Assembly (NCBI GenBank): GCA_903845315.1
Contig: CAIMWY010000065.1
Span: 1 to 6,770, forward strand
Origin: an uncultured Burkholderiales bacterium
GTDB taxonomy: Bacteria; Pseudomonadota; Gammaproteobacteria; Burkholderiales; Burkholderiaceae
Direction: 5' to 3'
DNA: 6,770 bases
Made by a program: the position numbers and the translations under genes. The notes under the pieces were generated by a model, which did no database searches, had not been told where the DNA came from, and saw nothing but the letters and a program-made list of their open reading frames with translations. Within the stretch, counting starts at the first letter, position 1. Each line of letters starts with the position of its first letter. This document shows, piece after piece, positions 1 through 5,758 of this stretch.

Positions 1-450
1 CACGCCGCGCACAAAGCGCTCGCCCACCACCGAGCCCATCGAGCCGCCCATGAAGTCGAACTCAAAGCAAGCGGCCACCAGGTTGATGTTGTGCACGGCC
101 CCACCCATCACCACCAGGGCATCGGTCTCCCCGGTATTGCTCATGGCCTCTTTCAGGCGTTCGGGGTATTTGCGGCTGTCTTTGAATTTCAAGGCGTCTA
201 CAGGCAACACTTCTTGGCCAATCTCGTAGCGGCCTTCGCCGTCCAAGAATGCGTCCAAGCGTTGGCGCGCACCAATGCGCAGGTGGTGGCTGCAGCTCGG
301 GCAAACATTTTGGTTTTGCGCCAAATCTGTGTTGTAGAGCACGGTTTCGCAACTGGGGCACTTGACCCACAAGCCTTCGGGCACGCTGCGGCGATCCGCC
401 GGGTCGGTGTGTTGAATCTTGGGGGGCAGTAATTTTTCGAGCCAACTCAT
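1..450 (-). CDS. accD: Acetyl-CoA carboxylase carboxyltransferase subunit beta, N-terminal half (3' end outside window)
   Basis: AccD pairs with AccA to form the carboxyltransferase of cytosolic acetyl-CoA carboxylase. It moves CO2 from carboxybiotin on AccB to acetyl-CoA to make malonyl-CoA, the first committed step of fatty-acid synthesis. The frame is open from the ATG at 450 to the window edge, giving 150 codons; E. coli AccD is about 304 residues, so roughly half is visible. It starts MSWLEKLLPPKI, like other AccD proteins, and has the four-cysteine zinc ribbon as two CPSC pairs (Cys31/34 and Cys50/53). The start of the crotonase-like carboxyltransferase fold follows, ending in GGSMGSVVGERFVRGV, near-identical to the E. 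coli segment as I recall it. The start is supported by AAAGG six bases upstream and by the conserved N-terminus. It lies 103 nt downstream of trpA, so it may share the trp transcript or have its own promoter. In many Proteobacteria folC follows accD; that would lie beyond coordinate 1. Confidence 0.97.
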   Translation of the reverse strand, partial: MSWLEKLLPPKIQHTDPADRRSVPEGLWVKCPSCETVLYNTDLAQNQNVCPSCSHHLRIGARQRLDAFLDGEGRYEIGQEVLPVDALKFKDSRKYPERLKEAMSNTGETDALVVMGGAVHNINLVAACFEFDFMGGSMGSVVGERFVRGV

Positions 451-553
451 GGTGAGCCTTTCGTCAGTTCAGAACCGGTTGATTTTAGTCGCCAGGGCTA
501 CATGCGTTTTGTATGTGCGCTTTGCATGTGCGCCCTGCATCGGCTGGGCGGCT
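451..553 (-). other. trpA-accD intergenic region with stem-loop (493-537) and 13-bp tandem repeat (508-533)
   Basis: This 103-nt gap holds two overlapping structures. First, an imperfect inverted repeat: minus-strand arm CAGGGC-GC-ACATGC (537-524) can pair with GCATGT-A-GCCCTG (505-493). That gives 12 base pairs broken by a 2-versus-1 nt internal loop, with an 18-nt loop. No T-run follows it, so it is not a standard intrinsic terminator. Second, two adjacent 13-mers (508-520 and 521-533, TTTGTATGTGCGC and TTTGCATGTGCGC on the plus strand) differ at one base; one copy supplies much of an arm and the other fills the loop. Closer to accD, TAAAAT (487-482) resembles a -10 box but I see no convincing -35 box. 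GTTCAGAAC (467-475) and AACCGGTT (473-480) are overlapping short palindromes. Possible roles are an mRNA processing or stability element, a weak terminator, or a regulator site; none is demonstrated. Confidence 0.5.
457..461 (-). promoter_or_regulatory. Ribosome binding site of accD
   Basis: On the minus strand AAAGG sits six bases before the accD ATG at 450. This is the clearest Shine-Dalgarno-like match outside a coding region in the window and it fixes the accD start. Confidence 0.6.
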
Positions 554-1363
554 TTAAGCGTCCAAGGCTTGGCGAATACCCACCAAGAAGTCATGCGCCG
601 CTTGCACGGCTTGCCCCTCAGGCGCAGCCTCCAGCAACTGGATGATGCGGCTACCAATCACCACCGCGTCGGCCACACGGCTGACGGCGCGTGCGGTGGT
701 GGCGTCGCGGATGCCAAAACCCACACCCACAGGGATGTGCACGTGCTGACGAATGCGTGGCAGCATGGCCTCGACCGCGTCGGTGTCGAGGTTGCCCGCA
801 CCCGTCACACCTTTGAGCGACACGTAATACACATAGCCACTGGCCACGCGCGCCACTTGTGCCATGCGCTGGTCGGTGCTGGTGGGGGCGAGCAAGAAAA
901 TCAGGTCCATGCTGTGCGCACGCAACGTGGCCGCGAAGTCTTCGCATTCTTCTGGCGGGTAGTCTACGATCAGCACACCATCCACGCCTGCTGCGGATGC
1001 GTCTTTCACAAATGCTTGCGCCCCATGATTGAGGTCGTAGCACTCCACCGGGTTGGCGTAGCCCATCAAGACCACCGGTGTGGTGGTGTTGGTTTGGCGA
1101 AATTCGCGCACCATGTCCAACACTTGGGTGGTGCCAATGTGCAAGCGCAACGCTGCTTCACCGGCTTTTTGAATCACCGGGCCATCGGCCATCGGGTCGC
1201 TGAACGGCACGCCTAGCTCAATGATGTCGGCGCCAGCATCGACCATGCTGTGCATCAACGCCGGGGTGATGTCTGCTTTTGGAAAGCCCGCCATCACATA
1301 GGGAATCAAGGCTTTGCGGCCTTGGGCCTTGAGCGCGGAGAGGGTGGTGTCGATGCGACTCAT
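554..1363 (-). CDS. trpA: Tryptophan synthase alpha subunit
   Basis: TrpA cleaves indole-3-glycerol phosphate to indole and glyceraldehyde-3-phosphate, and passes indole through a tunnel to TrpB in the cytosolic alpha2-beta2 complex. The protein is 269 aa, matching the family (about 268 in E. coli). It starts [15 protein letters not shown] and keeps the catalytic pair at the E. coli positions: Glu49 in [15 protein letters not shown], and Asp60 in the same stretch. LKGVTGAG forms the mobile active-site loop, and VGVGFGIRD plus VVIGSRI form the phosphate-binding end of the TIM barrel. The frame continues upstream to 1432, but the ATG at 1363 is chosen because the family N-terminus begins there and AAGG lies seven bases before it. 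That ATG overlaps the trpB stop as ATGA (1363-1360), implying translational coupling and equal output of the two subunits. The gene ends in TAA. Nothing in it looks broken. Confidence 0.98.
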   Translation of the reverse strand: MSRIDTTLSALKAQGRKALIPYVMAGFPKADITPALMHSMVDAGADIIELGVPFSDPMADGPVIQKAGEAALRLHIGTTQVLDMVREFRQTNTTTPVVLMGYANPVECYDLNHGAQAFVKDASAAGVDGVLIVDYPPEECEDFAATLRAHSMDLIFLLAPTSTDQRMAQVARVASGYVYYVSLKGVTGAGNLDTDAVEAMLPRIRQHVHIPVGVGFGIRDATTARAVSRVADAVVIGSRIIQLLEAAPEGQAVQAAHDFLVGIRQALDA

Positions 1364-2634
1364 TTCGTGACCTTGATGATGTGTTCTGTCGAGCCGCCTT
1401 TGACCGACTGCCCTTGGCAGCTGGGGCGGCAAAAGAAGTCAGCGCCGCTCAAGTCGGCCACCGTGCCAATGTCTTTGTCGCCACGGCCCGAGAGATTGAC
1501 CAAGATGGATTGGTCGGGCGACATGGTTTTGGCCAGCTGCATGGCGTAGGCCACGGCGTGGCTCGACTCCAGCGCAGGAATGATGCCCTCGGTGCGGCAC
1601 AGGTAGTGGAAAGCCTCCAGCGCCTCGGTGTCGGTGATGCCCACATACTCGGCGCGACCGATGTCTTTGAGGAACGCATGCTCTGGGCCTACGCCGGGGT
1701 AATCCAGGCCTGCGCTCACGCTGTGGGTCTCGGTGATTTGGCCGTTCTCGTCTTGCAAGATGTAGGTGCGGTTGCCGTGCAGCACGCCGGGCGCGCCCAG
1801 TTGCAGCGAGCAGGAATGCCGGTTTGTGTCCATGCCTTCGCCGGCGGCTTCGACGCCAATCAAGCGTGTGTTCTCAAACGGGATGTAGGGGTAGAAGATG
1901 CCCATGGCGTTGCTGCCACCCCCCACGCAGGCCATCACCACATCGGGTTGTGCGCCTTGGTGCATGGTGGGCATTTGCGTGATGCACTCTTCGCCAATCA
2001 CGCTTTGAAAGTCACGCACCATCATCGGGTAAGGGTGAGGACCCGCCACCGTGCCAATGATGTAGAAGGTGTTGTCGACGTTGGCCACCCAGTCGCGCAT
2101 GGCTTCGTTCAAGGCGTCTTTGAGTGTGCGGCTGCCGCTCTCCACGGGCACCACGGTGGCGCCCAAGAGCTTCATGCGGTACACATTGGGGCTTTGACGC
2201 TTCACGTCTTCAGCGCCCATGTAGACCACGCATTCCAAGCCATAGCGCGCGCAAATGGTGGCGGTCGCCACGCCGTGTTGGCCGGCGCCGGTTTCGGCAA
2301 TCACACGGGGTTTGCCCATGCGTTTGGCCAACATGGCTTGCCCAATGGTGTTGTTGATCTTGTGCGCGCCGGTGTGGTTGAGGTCTTCGCGTTTGAGGTA
2401 AATCTGTGCGCCACCCATCTCACGGCTCATGCGGGCCGCGTGGTAAATCGGGGAGGGACGTCCCACAAAGTGGGCCAACTCATTTTTGAACTCCGCGATG
2501 AACGCCGGGTCGTGTTGGTACTTGGCATAGGCCTCTTTCAGCTCTTCAATGGCGTGGGTCAGGGTTTCGCTGACAAAGCTGCCGCCGTAATTGCCAAAGT
2601 GGCCGCGTGCATCGGGTTGTTGGTAGTTCGACAT
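1360..2634 (-). CDS. trpB: Tryptophan synthase beta subunit
   Basis: TrpB is the PLP enzyme that condenses indole from TrpA with L-serine to give L-tryptophan. The protein is 424 aa, starting [20 protein letters not shown], a typical TrpB opening. Recognisable sites are the PLP lysine Lys92 in HTGAHKINN (E. coli Lys87), catalytic Glu114 in ETGAGQHG (E. coli Glu109), the phosphate-binding GGGSN at 238-242, Asp310 in [13 protein letters not shown] (E. coli Asp305), and LSGRGDKD at 381-388. After this last motif the chain runs 36 more residues, about 22 longer than E. coli TrpB, including [11 protein letters not shown] with Cys402 and Cys406. The in-frame TTG near 2679 would add 15 residues unlike the family and is rejected. 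The ribosome site is weak (AGG seven bases upstream). The TGA stop overlaps the trpA ATG. It lies 68 nt downstream of trpF. Confidence 0.98.
   Translation of the reverse strand: MSNYQQPDARGHFGNYGGSFVSETLTHAIEELKEAYAKYQHDPAFIAEFKNELAHFVGRPSPIYHAARMSREMGGAQIYLKREDLNHTGAHKINNTIGQAMLAKRMGKPRVIAETGAGQHGVATATICARYGLECVVYMGAEDVKRQSPNVYRMKLLGATVVPVESGSRTLKDALNEAMRDWVANVDNTFYIIGTVAGPHPYPMMVRDFQSVIGEECITQMPTMHQGAQPDVVMACVGGGSNAMGIFYPYIPFENTRLIGVEAAGEGMDTNRHSCSLQLGAPGVLHGNRTYILQDENGQITETHSVSAGLDYPGVGPEHAFLKDIGRAEYVGITDTEALEAFHYLCRTEGIIPALESSHAVAYAMQLAKTMSPDQSILVNLSGRGDKDIGTVADLSGADFFCRPSCQGQSVKGGSTEHIIKVTK
1371..1374 (-). promoter_or_regulatory. Ribosome binding site of trpA, inside the end of trpB
   Basis: Minus-strand AAGG sits seven bases before the trpA ATG at 1363, within the last codons of trpB. 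It supports this ATG over the upstream in-frame start near 1432 and fits termination-reinitiation at the ATGA overlap. Confidence 0.6.
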
Positions 2635-2646
2635 ATGGGTGCCTGC

Positions 2647-2669
2647 AAAAAGGAGGGGGTTCAAACCCC
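2647..2669 (-). promoter_or_regulatory. Small GC hairpin plus T-run in the trpB leader (possible weak attenuator)
   Basis: In the 68-nt trpF-trpB gap (2635-2702), the minus strand reads GGGGTTTGAACCCC (2669-2656), a perfect 14-nt inverted repeat able to form a 5-bp stem with a TTGA tetraloop. CTCC and then five T's follow (2651-2647). This resembles an intrinsic terminator, but the stem is short and the T-run is set back four bases, so read-through is expected. I see no short leader peptide with tandem Trp codons and no classic trp attenuator. It could reduce transcription into trpBA, protect an mRNA end, or mean nothing. Confidence 0.3.
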
Positions 2670-2702
2670 AGCGCTTCAAAAAAGAAAATCTTTGGGTGTG
2701 TC

Positions 2703-3383
2703 TCAGCGCGCGTGTTGCGCGTCTGCGGCGCGAACGGCGTCAGTGAAAGCGTGAATCAAGGCAGGGTCTTTGATGCCTTTGGCCGACTCGACGCCAGAAC
2801 TCACATCCACCGCCAGCGACAAGCCGCGGTCACGCAGCGCGTGCAAGCCGTCTGTCACGTTGACAGCGTTGAGTCCACCAGACAAGACGAGGTGAGCGTT
2901 GACGTTTTGTGGAAGCTGTGACCAATTGAATGCCTTGCCGCCCCCACCGTAACCGTCGACATGGGCGTCGAGCAGCACCGCTTGGGCGTCTTTGTAATCG
3001 TGGGCGTATTTTAAGAGGTCAAACGGGGCTTCGCCCTGAGCCGGTTCGAGGGGGATGCGGGCAGCCCGAATCCAGCGTCGCCCCAAGGTTCGCGCGATAT
3101 TGCGGCATTGTTCTGGGGTTTCGTCGCCATGAAATTGCAACCACGCCCCAGCAATATGCAAACAGGCATGTGCAATGGCCTCAGAGGACTCGTTCACGAA
3201 CAGCAAGACAGGGGTAACGAAGGCGGGCAAACGTCGCGCTAATTCCGCGGCGCGCTCGGCAGAAACAGCGCGTGCACTGGGCGGGTAAAGCACAAAGCCC
3301 ACGGCGTCGACGCCCGCGTCAACCGCTGCGTCGACGTCTTGTTCGCGGGTCAGTCCACAAATTTTGATGCGGGTGCGTTTCAT
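2703..3383 (-). CDS. trpF: Phosphoribosylanthranilate isomerase
   Basis: TrpF performs the Amadori rearrangement of N-(5'-phosphoribosyl)anthranilate to CdRP, the third dedicated step of tryptophan synthesis, in the cytosol. The protein is 226 aa with a single TIM barrel, slightly over the usual 200-215. Residues 7-12 are KICGLT, whose Cys9 matches the catalytic general base; Asp139 in [18 protein letters not shown] matches the catalytic acid. LQFHGDE (82-88), LSGGLN (167-172) and VDVSSGVE (192-199) are the late-strand and phosphate-binding motifs. This is a stand-alone TrpF, not the TrpC-TrpF fusion of E. coli. The ATG at 3383 begins directly before the family motif and overlaps the truA stop as ATGA (3383-3380); the ribosome site is weak, which fits coupling to truA translation. 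It ends in TGA. No trpC or other earlier trp gene is in the window. Confidence 0.97.
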   Translation of the reverse strand: MKRTRIKICGLTREQDVDAAVDAGVDAVGFVLYPPSARAVSAERAAELARRLPAFVTPVLLFVNESSEAIAHACLHIAGAWLQFHGDETPEQCRNIARTLGRRWIRAARIPLEPAQGEAPFDLLKYAHDYKDAQAVLLDAHVDGYGGGGKAFNWSQLPQNVNAHLVLSGGLNAVNVTDGLHALRDRGLSLAVDVSSGVESAKGIKDPALIHAFTDAVRAADAQHAR

Positions 3384-4177
3384 GGCAATCCATCATACGC
3401 AGGCGCTCCGGTGGGCAAGCCCCACTGTGCGTCGTACTGCGGTCCTAAAAAGTACAAACCGTCTGGGCTGAAGGTGCGGCTGGCGGCGTCACGGCTGCGC
3501 GCGGCCAACACCTCGGCCATCCATTCAGGCGGGTGCGTGCCCTCGCCAATCGGAATCAGGCAACCCATGAGGTTTCTGATCATGTGGTGCAAGAAGGCAG
3601 AGGCCTCAAACTCGAAGCGCCAATAGGCCGAGTCGGGCTGTGAGCTGCGTCGCGTGATGCGGATGCTGCGCAGCGTTTTGATGGGGCTCAGTGCCTGACA
3701 GCTAGAGGCACGAAACGAGGTGAAGTCGTGTTCGCCCAGCAAATACCCAGCGGCTTGTTCCATGGCCTCAAGCTTGAGTGGCCGATACACCCAGCCCACA
3801 CGTCCCACGTCCACACTGGGGCGCACGGCTGACTCCAGTAGTACATAGGCATACCGGCGCGACATGGCGCTGCCACGACAGTGAAAGCTTCGTGGCACCT
3901 CCTGGGCCCACTGAACTGCAATGTCGAGTGGCAAAAAACTGTTGGTGCCACGGACCCAAGAGTTAGGGTCGCGCTCTAACTCGGTGTCAAAGTGAATCAC
4001 TTGCATCAAGCCGTGCACGCCAGAATCGGTTCGGCCTGCGCACAAAGTTTGAATACGGGTGGTGGTGAACTTTTGCAGCGCCGCTTCGAGGCGGTCTTGC
4101 ACTGTTTTGCCAGAGAGCTGGCTTTGCCAGCCTTCGTAGGCCTGGCCGTTGTAGCTCAAGCCCATGGCGATGCGCAT
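3380..4177 (-). CDS. truA: tRNA pseudouridine(38-40) synthase
   Basis: TruA isomerises uridine to pseudouridine at positions 38, 39 and 40 of the tRNA anticodon stem-loop, in the cytosol and without a cofactor. The protein is 265 aa, the normal TruA size. The N-terminus MRIAMGLSYNGQAYEGWQSQ is typical; the catalytic aspartate is Asp51 in CAGRTDSGVHGLMQV (Asp60 in E. coli). FTSFRASSCQ (about 152-161) and the late motif EASAFLHHMIRNLMG, part of the C-terminal half of the catalytic cleft, are intact. The ATG at 4177 is preferred over Met5 because homologues begin with this strand; its ribosome site is poor and it lies only 5 nt after the fimV stop, suggesting dependence on upstream translation. 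truA followed by trpF is a recurring order in Proteobacteria, so the association is positional rather than a sign of a joint pathway. Confidence 0.97.
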   Translation of the reverse strand: MRIAMGLSYNGQAYEGWQSQLSGKTVQDRLEAALQKFTTTRIQTLCAGRTDSGVHGLMQVIHFDTELERDPNSWVRGTNSFLPLDIAVQWAQEVPRSFHCRGSAMSRRYAYVLLESAVRPSVDVGRVGWVYRPLKLEAMEQAAGYLLGEHDFTSFRASSCQALSPIKTLRSIRITRRSSQPDSAYWRFEFEASAFLHHMIRNLMGCLIPIGEGTHPPEWMAEVLAARSRDAASRTFSPDGLYFLGPQYDAQWGLPTGAPAYDGLP

Positions 4178-4182
4178 CGGCT

Positions 4183-5736
4183 TTAACCCCGTTCAACCAG
4201 CCACTGCTTCGCGCGGGCTTGCACCTCGCCGGTCGCTTCGCTGGCCACTTCTTCCATCAGCGCGCGACTTGTGTGCAGTTGTCCCAACTTCCACAGTTCA
4301 TCGGCCAAATCAATGCGCACTTGGAAAGGGCTATCAAGCACAGAGTCGTTCAAGTCCAACGACACCTTGGGTATGTCCATGGTTGGACGCGCGGGCTGGG
4401 GATTGAACGTTGCTTCGGATTGCGCTGAAAGCTTGGACTCGGCTGTGTTGCCCGCGCCCTCTGATGTCTCAACTGGGTTTGTCTTGGCTTGCTCGAACTT
4501 GGGTTCAAGGGTGTTGTGATCTGGTAGGTCAAGATTGAACTTGACGTTCAATGGCGGCAGGCCCTGAATGTTGTCGCCCCGAGCCAATTGGTTGGCGCGG
4601 CGACGCCACAGCCCGATCAACACCAACAGCCCGATCAAGCTGCCCGCTCCCACGGGCGCAAGCGTGTGGCTCGTGAGTTGCGTCAGCCAATCTTGCTCGC
4701 CCGATGCGGGGCTCACAGGCAGGTCAGCAGGTACCTCACCCGAAGCCGATCCGGTGGCTGTGGCCGCGGCGATCTTGCCCAGTTCGGCAATGTTGCGACC
4801 CATTTCAGCGGCTCGACTGGCCACCTCCTGCGCCTCGCGTTGCTTGGCAATTTTTTCTTCTGCCCCATTGCTGGTGGGCTTGCTCAGCGTCAGTTTGTCT
4901 TGTTTGGAGGCGGCCTTTTTGTTGTCCACCCGAGCTTCCAATTTGCCGGTGCTATCGCGCGCGGCCTTGGGCACCACACCGCCTGGCGCGCGGGCGGCCA
5001 ATTCGGCACGGTAAGCGTGGAAATTGTTGGTTTGCACCTGAATGGCTTGACGAGCCTCTTCACGCGAGACCGCTTTGGCCTCTTGCTCGGTGGGCATAGT
5101 CAGCAGTGCGCCTGCCTTCATGCGGTTGACGTTGGCATCTACAAAGGCGTCTGGGTTGCTGCGCAGCATGGCCAGCAACATTTGGTCTAAGGACACAGTG
5201 GACGACTTTTGGTCCATGGCCAAGCCACTGGCTGTGTCGCCACGTTGCACGGTGACAGTCTGGGCGCTTGCACCTAGGGCGTTGGTGGGGCGCACAGGTG
5301 CAGTTTGTCGTGCATCGTCCATGGACAGGCTGACCGCGCGCAGTAAACGGCCCGTGGACCAACGCAGGTCAAGCAACAGGTCTAGAAAATGGCCGCTGAC
5401 AGCTTGGCTGCTGCTGATGGCAAGGTAGGTGTTGCCATTGCTGCGTTTGAGCAGCTTGACTTGGATATCCAGCGCCGCGCCATTGCTGGCAGGTGCTTCA
5501 AGTTTGGTGGCTTTGTAGACCTCAGGCGCAGCCAAAGCGGCTTGAAAATTGACCTGCTCACTGGCCGTCATGTCCAAGATATCGATTTCAGCTTGCAGTG
5601 CTTCGCCTTGCTTGGATTGAACCAGAGGACGACTCAAGGTCAACGCCTGCGCACTGCCGAGCAATGTCAACGACAGGGCCGCCCACAGCGCAGTGCGCTG
5701 GAACAGGCGAGAGGTAGGGCGAGTGGCTCGGGTCAT
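4183..5736 (-). CDS. fimV: FimV/HubP family polar peptidoglycan-binding protein, compact form
   Basis: FimV-type proteins bind septal and polar peptidoglycan through LysM and organise type IV pilus and type II secretion machinery and chemotaxis at the pole. This 517-aa protein shows the family layout. Residues 1-31 are a signal peptide with a basic n-region and a likely cut after AQA. The conserved N-terminal FimV domain begins LTLSRPLVQSKQGEALQAEI (32-51) and runs to about 140. A LysM-like unit (about 159-215) contains VQRGDTASGLA and MKAGALLTMP. A Lys/Glu/Ala-rich, probably coiled-coil linker (about 265-325) precedes one membrane helix (about 360-377) followed by RRR. A low-complexity cytoplasmic stretch leads to the C-terminal FimV domain (about 474-517). 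Many FimV proteins are 800-1000 aa; here the cytoplasmic part is only about 140 aa, with no room for a long acidic repeat region. The frame is intact. The start at 5736 gives a proper signal peptide but has a weak ribosome site 22 nt after asd. Confidence 0.9.
   Translation of the reverse strand: MTRATRPTSRLFQRTALWAALSLTLLGSAQALTLSRPLVQSKQGEALQAEIDILDMTASEQVNFQAALAAPEVYKATKLEAPASNGAALDIQVKLLKRSNGNTYLAISSSQAVSGHFLDLLLDLRWSTGRLLRAVSLSMDDARQTAPVRPTNALGASAQTVTVQRGDTASGLAMDQKSSTVSLDQMLLAMLRSNPDAFVDANVNRMKAGALLTMPTEQEAKAVSREEARQAIQVQTNNFHAYRAELAARAPGGVVPKAARDSTGKLEARVDNKKAASKQDKLTLSKPTSNGAEEKIAKQREAQEVASRAAEMGRNIAELGKIAAATATGSASGEVPADLPVSPASGEQDWLTQLTSHTLAPVGAGSLIGLLVLIGLWRRRANQLARGDNIQGLPPLNVKFNLDLPDHNTLEPKFEQAKTNPVETSEGAGNTAESKLSAQSEATFNPQPARPTMDIPKVSLDLNDSVLDSPFQVRIDLADELWKLGQLHTSRALMEEVASEATGEVQARAKQWLVERG
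4608..4638 (-). repeat. 13-bp direct repeat, 18-bp period, in the fimV membrane-helix codons
   Basis: ACAGCCCGATCAA on the plus strand occurs at 4608-4620 and again at 4626-4638. On the coding strand this is TTGATCGGGCTGT repeated six codons apart, encoding LIGL twice within SLIGLLVLIGLW of the FimV transmembrane helix. It may be a small in-frame duplication or simply convergent hydrophobic codon use. Confidence 0.6.
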
Positions 5737-5758
5737 GACAGGAATAGTACCGGGTTTT

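Noticed and set aside
473..480. AACCGGTT palindrome just upstream of accD as an operator
   Set aside because: An isolated 8-bp palindrome is common by chance and I recognise no regulator for it.
482..487. TAAAAT as a -10 box of an accD promoter
   Set aside because: It matches the -10 consensus at five of six bases, but no credible -35 hexamer lies 16-18 bases upstream. Kept only as a remark in the intergenic entry.
419..1216. A 265-codon plus-strand open frame opposite trpA
   Set aside because: Antisense shadow of trpA with His/Arg/Cys-rich nonsense-like content; trpA is intact with all catalytic residues.
1381..2754. A 457-codon plus-strand open frame opposite trpB
   Set aside because: It lies wholly antisense to a clear, complete TrpB and has a His/Ala/Gly/Val-rich composition typical of the reverse complement of GC-biased codons. 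No recognisable domain or ribosome site.
2607..2921. Plus-strand frame across the trpF-trpB gap containing GGGSNPSAS, which recalls translated tRNA 3' ends, and the T-loop-like GGGGGTTCAAACCCC
   Set aside because: Taken as a T-arm with a seven-base loop, two of five stem pairs fail. There is no acceptor, D-arm or anticodon arm upstream, where trpB codons lie. Not a tRNA or a supported remnant.
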